Assembly (NCBI GenBank): GCA_964396715.1 | Contig: CAYNFQ010000001.1 | Coordinates: forward strand, 1 to 64,000 | Length of the DNA: 64,000 nucleotides | Direction: 5' to 3' | Source of the DNA: CAYNFQ01 sp964396715 | GTDB taxonomy: Bacteria > Patescibacteriota > Microgenomatia > Daviesbacterales > UBA10151 | Shown: positions 52,037 through 59,362 of the stretch, piece after piece | Numbering within the stretch: position 1 is the stretch's first letter | Layout: every line of letters starts with the position of its first letter | Made by a program: the position numbers and the translations under genes | Notes under the pieces: model-generated | Databases searched by the model: none | What the model was told of the DNA's origin: nothing | What the model saw: the letters and a program-made list of their open reading frames with translations, nothing else

Positions 52037-53223
52037 TTGAAAGGTGCTAGATTTGGTATGGGGGCCGCATTTTGCAGAATAAAATTTTGAGCATAAAGAT
52101 AAATTGCTAAAAATATCAGGGGTGAAATTATTTTAAATTCTTTAGAAGTTAAGACTTTTTCAAATGCAATTAAGACAAATGGGGTGACGGGTAGAACATA
52201 TCTTGATATATCCCTGTGTGCAACAAAGATTGCGGCAGCAAGAAAGGTAACCACAAAAAAGGCCATAGGGTATAATTTCTGTTTTATCAGCAGTACTCCA
52301 CCCAAAAAACCTAAAATAAAAATATAGACTATATCTTCCAGCCAGGCCTCCCCCACCCAAAATTGGTGTTTGTTAAAAACCTGAAATGGGGGAAAAGTTA
52401 GATGAATATTATCTCCGCTTTTAAAATAGGCAAAAAAGTCTTGGTAAGTGAGTGAATACCAGAAAAATACGGTAAGCAAAGCAAGCGGTATGAGTATAAG
52501 TGGTGAGTATGTAACAATTATTCGCATAAGCGAAACAAATTGCCCCGCCTTTTGTGCAATGACTTTCCAAATTAAGAAGCAACCTATGGCAATAAACAAT
52601 AAAATTCCGGGTGGTCTGGTCAGTTGCGCCAAAGCTCCCATCCCTCCTGCCAAAAGTATATATGAAAACTTACTTGATTGCTCAAATTTCATAAAAAAAT
52701 AAATGGCAGATAGAGTAAACAGAATAAAGGTTGGTTCGGAGGATCCTACAGAATGGACAATTAACCACCTGGCAGGCAAGATGAGAAATAATAATGATAA
52801 AAACAATGGATGTGAACTAAGCCTGAAGTTGTAAACCAGCAGGTAAAATACCCAAGTAGCCAGTATTGTGGAAATTATTGCAACAATCAGCATGGATTTT
52901 AAGTAGCCAAAAAATGGGGCCAGAAGGGAGATGAGTAGAGAGTAACCAGGGAAATGCGAGGCAAAATAATTGGCAGAAAGTCCCATGGGCAAACTGTTTA
53001 GAATATCAGGATTATAAAAAGATTTAGCAATTGCAATATATTCCAAGCCATCATAGTTTCTATCAATTGTTGAGAATCCTTCTTTGAAGGATAGCCCCCA
53101 AAAGTTAGGTAAGGCTAAAATATGCGGAAGCCAGACTGCCAAGGTTAAAGTTACCGTACAGACGGCAAGCATAATCAGATCTTTGAATTTATTACTCACT
53201 AGTCTATTATATACATTATCCAT
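52033..53223 (-). CDS. Multi-pass membrane glycosyltransferase (GT-C/PIG-V-like)
   Basis: 396 residues from ATG 53223, with about ten hydrophobic helices. The first loop has FSTIDRNYDGLEYIAIAKSF with an acidic pair and FASHFPGYSLLISLLAPFFG, an arrangement seen in mannosyltransferases of the PIG-V/GPI type and related GT-C enzymes. Sugar and acceptor are unknown. The start faces that of the fusion gene (53225) with only one base between the two start codons. Confidence 0.7.
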   Translation of the reverse strand: MDNVYNRLVSNKFKDLIMLAVCTVTLTLAVWLPHILALPNFWGLSFKEGFSTIDRNYDGLEYIAIAKSFYNPDILNSLPMGLSANYFASHFPGYSLLISLLAPFFGYLKSMLIVAIISTILATWVFYLLVYNFRLSSHPLFLSLLFLILPARWLIVHSVGSSEPTFILFTLSAIYFFMKFEQSSKFSYILLAGGMGALAQLTRPPGILLFIAIGCFLIWKVIAQKAGQFVSLMRIIVTYSPLILIPLALLTVFFWYSLTYQDFFAYFKSGDNIHLTFPPFQVFNKHQFWVGEAWLEDIVYIFILGFLGGVLLIKQKLYPMAFFVVTFLAAAIFVAHRDISRYVLPVTPFVLIAFEKVLTSKEFKIISPLIFLAIYLYAQNFILQNAAPIPNLAPFN

Positions 53224-53224
53224 A

Positions 53225-55381
53225 ATGATTAAAAATTTGTCCGTGTTTTTCCCACTATTTAACGAAGCAGGTAATGTGGAAACAACTGTCAAAAAAGCAG
53301 TTGAAGTTTTACAAAAATTAAAGCTCGGGTATGAAATTATTCTAATTAATGACGGTTCTAAAGATGGGACAAAAAGAGTAGCAGAAGGCCTCTCTAAAGA
53401 AAATCCCAGCATTAGGGTTATAAACCATGAGAAAAATTTAGGTTATGGTGAGGCGCTCAAGTCGGGTTTTTACAATGCCAAATATGACACGATTGTTTAT
53501 ACGGACGGAGACGGGCAGTTTGATTTCTCCGAAGTGACAAAGTTCCTGGATAAGATAGATGATTATGATTTGCTGATCGGATACCGGATCAAAAGGCAAG
53601 ACCCCTTTTTTAGAATACTTTTTAAAAAAGGCTGGACTTTTGCTCTTTGGACCATGTTTGGTTTGACTTTAAAAGACGTAGATTGCGGTTTCAAAATGAT
53701 AAAAAGAGAAGTCTTGGAAGCAATTCCCCATTTAGAGTCACAAAGAGGGGCAATGATCAATGCCGAGCTGGCAATTAAGGCCAAAAAAAATGGATTTAGG
53801 GTGGGACAAATAGGAGTGGATCACTACCCAAGGTTGTCCGGAAGGCCAACAGGAGCTAGTTTAAATGTGATTATTAGATCTTTTACTGATTTATTTAAAC
53901 TATGGTGGAAGCTGAAAGAGCAAAAGTTTCTTTTCATTTTGCTGGCAGGGATTTTACTTTTGGCTGCATTTTTGCGATTTTACAAAATTGATCAGTATAT
54001 GCTTTTTTTGGGGGATGAAGGCAGGGATGCTTTAATTGTGAAAGAGATTGTTGAAGGTCGGCATTTTCCCTTAATCGGCCCGCCCACATCGGTGGGAAAT
54101 ATTTACCTGGGCCCTCTATATTACTATATGATGGCAATCCCCATGTTTATATTTAATTTAAATCCGGTTTCTGCAGCCGGAATGAATGCAGCAATTGGAG
54201 TTTTAACAGTATTTCTGGTTTATATCTTAGGGAAACTATGGTTTGGCAGGGAGGCGGGCCTGATCTCTTCTTTGTTATATGCAGTCTCTCCGGTTACTAT
54301 AAACTATTCCAACTTTTCCTGGAATCCCAACCCTACCCCCTTTTTTGCCTTGCTGGTCATACTTTCTCTTGACAAATTTCATAAGTTAGGAAATTACAAA
54401 TGGCTGATTTTAACAGCAGCATCAGCAGCAGCTGCTTTGCAAATGCATTATCTGGCCCTGATTTTACTGCCGGTCTTAGTGGTTGGTTGGCTTAAAGAAT
54501 TATTGGCAAAAAAAAGCCCCCTTTTTTGGGGAGGAACAATTTTAGCGCTGCTTACTTTTTTTCTTTTCATGTCGCCTCTTTTATTGTTTGATTTAAGGCA
54601 CAATTTTTTAAATTTTAAAGCCATAACTGCGCTTTTTTTTGGTCAAGATACATCAGTTGGATTTAATATTGTCGATTCTTTACAAAGAATTCCTCAAATT
54701 TTTAGTCAAAGTCTCATCGGCAGATATTTAACAGCAGAAAACCCGGTTTTAACTTTTATTGTTTCAATACTTATACTAATACCGCTAATTTATACCGGTT
54801 ACCTGATGTATCAAAAAAGGTCGTTTAACTACGGGTTCTGGATATTAAATAACTGGCTTTTAATAGGTATTTTGGGATTGTCATTTTATAAACAGCAAAT
54901 CTTTGATCATTATTTAAACTTTCTAAATCCGGCGCCTTTTTTACTTTTTGGCTCTTTGGTAAAACTTAAGAAAATATTTTTGGCGCCAGTTTTGGTTTTA
55001 GTTGTTGTTTTAACATTTGTAAATTTAGCTAAAAACCCCCTAAACTTGCCTCCGAATAAACAACTGGAAAGAAGCCAGCAGGTTGCCAAGTTTGTGATTG
55101 AAAAAAGTCATAGAGAGGATTTTAATTTTGCCCTGCTTGCGGAAAATAATTATGACTCAGCTTATATTTTTTATCTGGAAAAATATGGCCACAAGCCAAA
55201 AATAGTGCCGCAGGAAAAAACTACCCAGCTTTTTGTAGTTTGTGAGGATCAAATTTGTGATCCCACTCACAGCGCAAAGTACGAAGTGGCCGCATTCGGT
55301 ATGTCCAAAATTGACTGGATGGAAGAATATTTTGGAGTTAAAATATACAGATTGATTCCTAATCCGTCAGGAAGACCATGA
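53225..55381 (+). CDS. Fused GT2 dolichol-phosphate-mannose-synthase-like and GT-C transferase
   Basis: 718 residues from ATG 53225. Residues 1 to about 230 are a GT2 domain (SVFFPLFNEAGNVETTVKKA, ILINDGSKDGTKRVAE, YTDGDGQFDFSEV). A GT-C part of about ten helices follows (YMLFLGDEGRDALIVKEIVE, LIGPPTSVGNIYLGPLYYYM). One chain thus combines making a polyprenyl-phosphate sugar and using it. It overlaps the next GT2 gene by 4 bp. The longer frame back to 53084 is antisense to the neighbour and rejected. Confidence 0.87.
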   Translation: MIKNLSVFFPLFNEAGNVETTVKKAVEVLQKLKLGYEIILINDGSKDGTKRVAEGLSKENPSIRVINHEKNLGYGEALKSGFYNAKYDTIVYTDGDGQFDFSEVTKFLDKIDDYDLLIGYRIKRQDPFFRILFKKGWTFALWTMFGLTLKDVDCGFKMIKREVLEAIPHLESQRGAMINAELAIKAKKNGFRVGQIGVDHYPRLSGRPTGASLNVIIRSFTDLFKLWWKLKEQKFLFILLAGILLLAAFLRFYKIDQYMLFLGDEGRDALIVKEIVEGRHFPLIGPPTSVGNIYLGPLYYYMMAIPMFIFNLNPVSAAGMNAAIGVLTVFLVYILGKLWFGREAGLISSLLYAVSPVTINYSNFSWNPNPTPFFALLVILSLDKFHKLGNYKWLILTAASAAAALQMHYLALILLPVLVVGWLKELLAKKSPLFWGGTILALLTFFLFMSPLLLFDLRHNFLNFKAITALFFGQDTSVGFNIVDSLQRIPQIFSQSLIGRYLTAENPVLTFIVSILILIPLIYTGYLMYQKRSFNYGFWILNNWLLIGILGLSFYKQQIFDHYLNFLNPAPFLLFGSLVKLKKIFLAPVLVLVVVLTFVNLAKNPLNLPPNKQLERSQQVAKFVIEKSHREDFNFALLAENNYDSAYIFYLEKYGHKPKIVPQEKTTQLFVVCEDQICDPTHSAKYEVAAFGMSKIDWMEEYFGVKIYRLIPNPSGRP

Positions 55382-56136
55382 AGAAATTATCTGTTGTCAT
55401 ACCTGCATATAATGAGGAAAGAAACCTTAAAAGGGGAGTGTTGGATGCTGTTGAAGATTTTTTGGAAAAAAGCGGACTGGAATATGAGGTGATGGTAGTG
55501 GATGATGGTTCAACAGATGCCACACGCGAGGTTGTGAAGGGGTATGTTGCAAAAAACAACAACTTCAGACTGATTGAAAATTCTCACGGAGGAAAAGCCA
55601 TGGCTGTCATGACCGGCATGCTTAAGGCTAAAGGTGAGATAGTTTTATTTACAGATATGGATCAGGCCACCCCAATTGATCAGTGGAATAAATTTCTGCC
55701 AAAATTTGAGGAAGGTCTGCCTGCCGGTAGGCAGGGCTATGATGTTGTGATTGGCTCCCGATCTGGCAGGAAGGGGGCGCCTATGGTAAGACAACTGGCT
55801 GCCTGGGGGTTTTCATTTTTGCGGGGGATAATTTTAGGACTGCCTTTTTCCGATACCCAATGCGGTTTTAAGGCTTTTAATAGAGAAGCAATTGAAAAAA
55901 TTATTCCCAAAATAAAAAGTGAATGGGGGGTGGTGCATTTTAAGGGAGGAGCAGTCAATGCCGGCTTTGATGTGGAATTATTATACTTGGCCAAAAAATA
56001 CGGCTTTAAGATTGCAGAGGTGGAGGTGGTATGGAATTATGTGGATACGGAAAGAGTACAGGTCATAAAAGACGCCCTGGCAGCAATTTATGACATGTTA
56101 AGAATTAGAATTAATGATTTAAAGGGGAAATATTAA
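55378..56136 (+). CDS. GT2 glycosyltransferase (dolichyl-phosphate glucosyltransferase-like) with LPAGRQG insertion
   Basis: 252 residues. SVVIPAYNEERNLKRGVLDA, MVVDDGSTDATREVVKG and the acidic metal site in LFTDMDQATPI mark a GT2 enzyme of the DPG synthase type. GSRSGRKGAPMVRQLAAWGFS and DTQCGFKAFNREAI support this. Near residue 115-121 the heptapeptide LPAGRQG is inserted; it is encoded by a CCTGCC-GGTA-GGCAGG palindrome. There is no membrane segment. It is coupled to the fusion gene upstream. Confidence 0.87.
   Translation: MKKLSVVIPAYNEERNLKRGVLDAVEDFLEKSGLEYEVMVVDDGSTDATREVVKGYVAKNNNFRLIENSHGGKAMAVMTGMLKAKGEIVLFTDMDQATPIDQWNKFLPKFEEGLPAGRQGYDVVIGSRSGRKGAPMVRQLAAWGFSFLRGIILGLPFSDTQCGFKAFNREAIEKIIPKIKSEWGVVHFKGGAVNAGFDVELLYLAKKYGFKIAEVEVVWNYVDTERVQVIKDALAAIYDMLRIRINDLKGKY
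55720..55735. repeat. In-frame palindromic element in the GT2 gene
   Basis: CCTGCC (55720-55725), GGTA, GGCAGG (55730-55735): a perfect 6-bp stem translated as part of LPAGRQG. It interrupts the linker before the conserved YDVVIGSR. Confidence 0.75.
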
Positions 56137-56186
56137 TTCTTCGCAAGAGCTATATTTTAAGATAAATTTATGGCAAAATAGGATGT

Positions 56187-57380
56187 ATGTATGATAATCT
56201 GATTGCACAAAAAATTGCTCAACAATACCAACAGAATCCCTTGACGGATTTTGCGAGTGTAATATCAACAACGCCATTAAACGCATTAAATTTAAATTGG
56301 CGAGAGAGAGATTTGCCTGAAATAATAAGAACCAAACATGTTCATCGCCTGCATCCCTATCTTGGCAAGTTTATTCCACAATTGGTAGAGATTTTTTTGC
56401 GGAAATATAAACCAGGGCTTGTTTATGATCCATTTGTGGGTAGTGGTACAACAATCGTTGAAGCAAATACTCTAGGAATAGATTCTATCGGGACAGATGT
56501 TTCTGCTTTTAATGTTCTTCTTTCGAAGGTAAAAACTGCGAAATATGATATTTCTCTTCTAGAAAAAGAAATTTATGACATCCTTGATCGCTTAAATACA
56601 TATAAAAATAAATTTTATAAAGATGAAAAAGTAAATAAGTTATTTACCATCAATAATGAGTATTTAAATGGCTGGTTCGCCCCGCAAACCCTAAAAGAAC
56701 TTCTTTGTTACCTACGTTTAATCAAAGATTATACATATCAAGATTTACTAAAAATTATCTTATCTCGCTCGGCTCGTTCAGCACGCCTGGTTACTCATTA
56801 TGATCTGGATTTCCCCAAAAAACCACAAAGAGGACAATATTTTTGCTATAAACACAACCGAACATGCCAACCAGTGGGCGAAGCATATAAATTTTTATCA
56901 CGCTATACAATTGACACGCTTAATAGAATTAAAGAATTTTCAAAAATTAGAACACAAGCAAAAGTTGTCGTGAATCATGCTGATTCCCGAGAGGTAAAAT
57001 TGCCAACAGGTATTGATATGGTTTTCACCTCACCGCCCTATATTGGTCTCATTGACTATCATGATCAACATAAGTATGCATATGAACTATTAGGATTACA
57101 AAATAATGAAACACGAGAGATAGGCGCTGCAAAAAGGGGTCAATCTGACCAAGCGAAGAAAGAATATATAAAAGGGGTAAACGAAGTACTACTCCATACT
57201 AGAGATTATATGACTAAAAATGGAATAGTTTTAATTGTAATAAATGATAGATATAATTTATATAAACCAGAAAGCGTAGGTTTCAAATCAATCGGAAAAG
57301 TTGACCGTCATGTAAATCGTCGTACAGGCCGTCGAGAAAGTGCATTTTATGAAAGCATTTTAATTTGGCAAAAAATATGA
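56187..57380 (+). CDS. Type II DNA methyltransferase (amino-methylating, TSPPY)
   Basis: 397 residues. The AdoMet-binding motif LVYDPFVGSGTTIVEANTLG is at about 77-96, and the catalytic TSPPYIGLIDYHDQHKYAYE lies after it (about residue 280). The FxGxG motif preceding SPPY gives the beta-type order. It methylates the exocyclic amine of adenine or cytosine; which one is not readable. It overlaps the nuclease gene by 16 bp, so it protects that enzyme's site. Confidence 0.9.
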   Translation: MYDNLIAQKIAQQYQQNPLTDFASVISTTPLNALNLNWRERDLPEIIRTKHVHRLHPYLGKFIPQLVEIFLRKYKPGLVYDPFVGSGTTIVEANTLGIDSIGTDVSAFNVLLSKVKTAKYDISLLEKEIYDILDRLNTYKNKFYKDEKVNKLFTINNEYLNGWFAPQTLKELLCYLRLIKDYTYQDLLKIILSRSARSARLVTHYDLDFPKKPQRGQYFCYKHNRTCQPVGEAYKFLSRYTIDTLNRIKEFSKIRTQAKVVVNHADSREVKLPTGIDMVFTSPPYIGLIDYHDQHKYAYELLGLQNNETREIGAAKRGQSDQAKKEYIKGVNEVLLHTRDYMTKNGIVLIVINDRYNLYKPESVGFKSIGKVDRHVNRRTGRRESAFYESILIWQKI

Positions 57381-58213
57381 CTGACGCACAAGAGATGAAA
57401 AAAGCAATTCAATCTGTCATTAAGTTAATGATGGATAGAGTTATGCAGAATGTTTTGGTTATAGATCCCTTTATTAAGGAAAATCATAAAGCTAAGAAAC
57501 CATTGTATGCTGCCCTGGTACCAGACGAAATATTTAAGGGCTCACATTTTGAAAGGAAGTTTGTTACTCCTTTTGGTAAAGCTTGGCAAAAACTAGCAAT
57601 TGTAGCAGCTGATAAGGGTTTAGGACACGGTGTTAATGAATATAGCATAGTAGGTAAAATAAACGCTGAGCGACTGCGTCGGATACAACAAGTGTTAAAT
57701 TTACTTGAGTATTCTGAAAAAGGAAAGAAAAGAATAAAACCTAATTGGAAGAAAGAGTTGAAGTATATTTTAGAGGGAAAAAGTAAAGAATTAATCCCCA
57801 CAACTGTTATTTGTGATGTTTATGTTGAGGATAAGAAGAGCGGTAAAAAGTACGCCTTTGAATTAAAAGCGCCATTACCAAATAGCGATCAAACTAAAGT
57901 AAGCAAAGAAAAGTTACTAAAATTATATAGCATGGATCCTGTTCAAATTAATGGAGCTTATTATGCTTTGCCGTATAATCCATATGGTAAAAGAATGAAT
58001 TATTCGTGGAGTTTTCCGGCTCGATGGTTCGATATGAAAAATGATGAGGTTGTTTTGATCGGAGATGAGTTTTGGGAAAAAATTGGAGGCGTAGGAACAT
58101 ATAAAGCCTTTATCAATGCGGTAAATGAAATTGGAAAAGAATATAAGGATCGAATATATAGAGAATTTTTAGGTATCGAACCACCAACTAATTTAGATGA
58201 GGGTAAGCTCTAG
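57365..58213 (+). CDS. TdeIII-like type II restriction endonuclease
   Basis: 282 residues. The core has an acidic residue and KKYAFELKAPLPNSDQTKVS, a PD-(D/E)xK-like ELK motif, followed by GAYYALPYNPYGKRMNYSW, which I associate with the TdeIII restriction family. The target site cannot be deduced; TdeIII itself is reported to recognise GGNCC, which would be only a guess here. It overlaps the methyltransferase gene, a normal restriction-modification pair. Base composition is lower in G+C than the preceding sugar genes. Confidence 0.8.
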   Translation: MAKNMTDAQEMKKAIQSVIKLMMDRVMQNVLVIDPFIKENHKAKKPLYAALVPDEIFKGSHFERKFVTPFGKAWQKLAIVAADKGLGHGVNEYSIVGKINAERLRRIQQVLNLLEYSEKGKKRIKPNWKKELKYILEGKSKELIPTTVICDVYVEDKKSGKKYAFELKAPLPNSDQTKVSKEKLLKLYSMDPVQINGAYYALPYNPYGKRMNYSWSFPARWFDMKNDEVVLIGDEFWEKIGGVGTYKAFINAVNEIGKEYKDRIYREFLGIEPPTNLDEGKL

Positions 58214-58234
58214 TAAAACTATAGGGGTAAAAAT

Positions 58235-58559
58235 ATGAGTAAAACAATCAAAAAATTGAATAAGCTAAATAACCTCGAAAGTTTTATCCAAATTGATACT
58301 ATTAAGGGGTTCAAATATATAGATCGTGCGGGGGAAATAGTCAACACATATTACAAAAAAATACTCCACTGTATTTACCATGGGGCTAAATGGTCTAGTA
58401 ATAGAGCAACCAAAAAATAAAATTGAACAACAAAAAATTGCGGAGTTGGTGAGAAAATCTCACGAAGCCAGAAAGACATCAAAAGAGCTTTTGGAAGAAG
58501 CCAAAAGAAAGGTTGAAAAAATGATAGAAAATGGTGATAAAATAGAAACTTATGGCTGA
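58235..58559 (+). pseudogene. Frameshifted small gene with HsdS-like C-terminal helix
   Basis: Two overlapping frames appear to be one gene split at an A7 run (58355-58361). The first (58235-58420, 61 residues) reads LESFIQIDTIKGFKYIDRAG and then becomes unconvincing. The second (ATG 58380-58559, 59 residues) reads MGLNGLVIEQP, then QKIAELVRKSHEARKTSKE and a charged helix like the end of type I specificity (HsdS) subunits. Removing one A joins them. GGGG before 58235 is a possible ribosome site. It adjoins the restriction-modification pair and overlaps the next gene. Confidence 0.6.
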
Positions 58560-59109
58560 ATCTTCTTCGATGCTTCCTCTGGGGACAAGCTTACCGCAGT
58601 TTTCTTTAACTGATGTGGTTTCCGGGCAGATTATTTCTTCAACTGATTTTTCCGGCAAACCGCTCTTGGTAATGTTTATCTGCAGGCATTGTCCGTATGT
58701 AAAACATGTTGAAAATGAACTGGCAAAATTGGGTAAAGATTATCAAGGCAAAATTGGCATTGTGGCCATATCCTCAAATGACATAACAGCTTATCCGGAG
58801 GATGCGCCGGAGTCTTTGAAGGAGCAGGCAGAAGAAGTAGGTTTTAGTTTTCCTTATCTTTATGATGAAAGCCAGGATGTAGCTAAAAGTTTTAGGGCTG
58901 CCTGTACGCCGGATTTATTTCTCTTTGATAAAGAAGGAAAGTTGGTTTATCGAGGTCAATTGGACGGGAGCAGACCGGATAGCGGTATTCCGGTGACCGG
59001 AAAAGATGTTCGAGCAGCCATTGATACTTTGCTTTTCGGCCAACCCATCAGCCCTGACCAAAAACCCAGCATAGGATGTGGAATTAAGTGGAAATCTGTG
59101 ATAACCTAA
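58552..59109 (+). CDS. Thioredoxin-family (AhpC/TSA-like) redox protein
   Basis: 185 residues. LPQFSLTDVVSGQIISSTDF begins the thioredoxin-like fold. The active site is CRHCPYVKHVENEL, with CxxC at about residues 44-47, and VAISSNDITAYPEDAPESL follows. This matches a widespread thioredoxin family of the peroxiredoxin-like type, probably cytoplasmic. A TAAAAT lies 8 nt upstream of the start. Confidence 0.87.
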   Translation: MAESSSMLPLGTSLPQFSLTDVVSGQIISSTDFSGKPLLVMFICRHCPYVKHVENELAKLGKDYQGKIGIVAISSNDITAYPEDAPESLKEQAEEVGFSFPYLYDESQDVAKSFRAACTPDLFLFDKEGKLVYRGQLDGSRPDSGIPVTGKDVRAAIDTLLFGQPISPDQKPSIGCGIKWKSVIT

Positions 59110-59113
59110 ATTT

Positions 59114-59362
59114 ATGTCCAAAAAAGCGTTTGTGGTTATTTTAGTCTTAAGTGTGGTGGTAACTTATGGAATGGCATTTGTAGATGATGTAATTAATCCT
59201 ACTAAGAATCCAACCGGTTTACCTTTTAGTTTTGCATCTTTTAATTTTCTAGGTGGATCAAATGATAATCTTATGCTAGTTTTAGATATAACCTTTTGGT
59301 TTGTGGTTATTTGGGGAATCTGGAAAGCTATCTCTTATTTCTCTGGTCGTGGGGGACGATAA
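59114..59362 (+). CDS. Small membrane protein, function unknown
   Basis: 82 residues with hydrophobic helices at about 5-24 and 52-74, a Pro/Asn/Gly-rich loop between, and a glycine/arginine tail. It lies 4 bp after the thioredoxin-like gene. Its last 35 bp overlap the convergent lipase-like gene. Family not recognised. Confidence 0.55.
   Translation: MSKKAFVVILVLSVVVTYGMAFVDDVINPTKNPTGLPFSFASFNFLGGSNDNLMLVLDITFWFVVIWGIWKAISYFSGRGGR

Noticed and set aside
53084..53224. N-terminal extension of the GT2/GT-C fusion
   Set aside because: It lies antisense to the neighbouring glycosyltransferase, while GT2 homology begins directly after ATG 53225.
58355..58361. Programmed slippage at A7 as a proven mechanism
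   Set aside because: Only one copy is seen and a simple indel explains it equally well; kept as a possibility in the finding.
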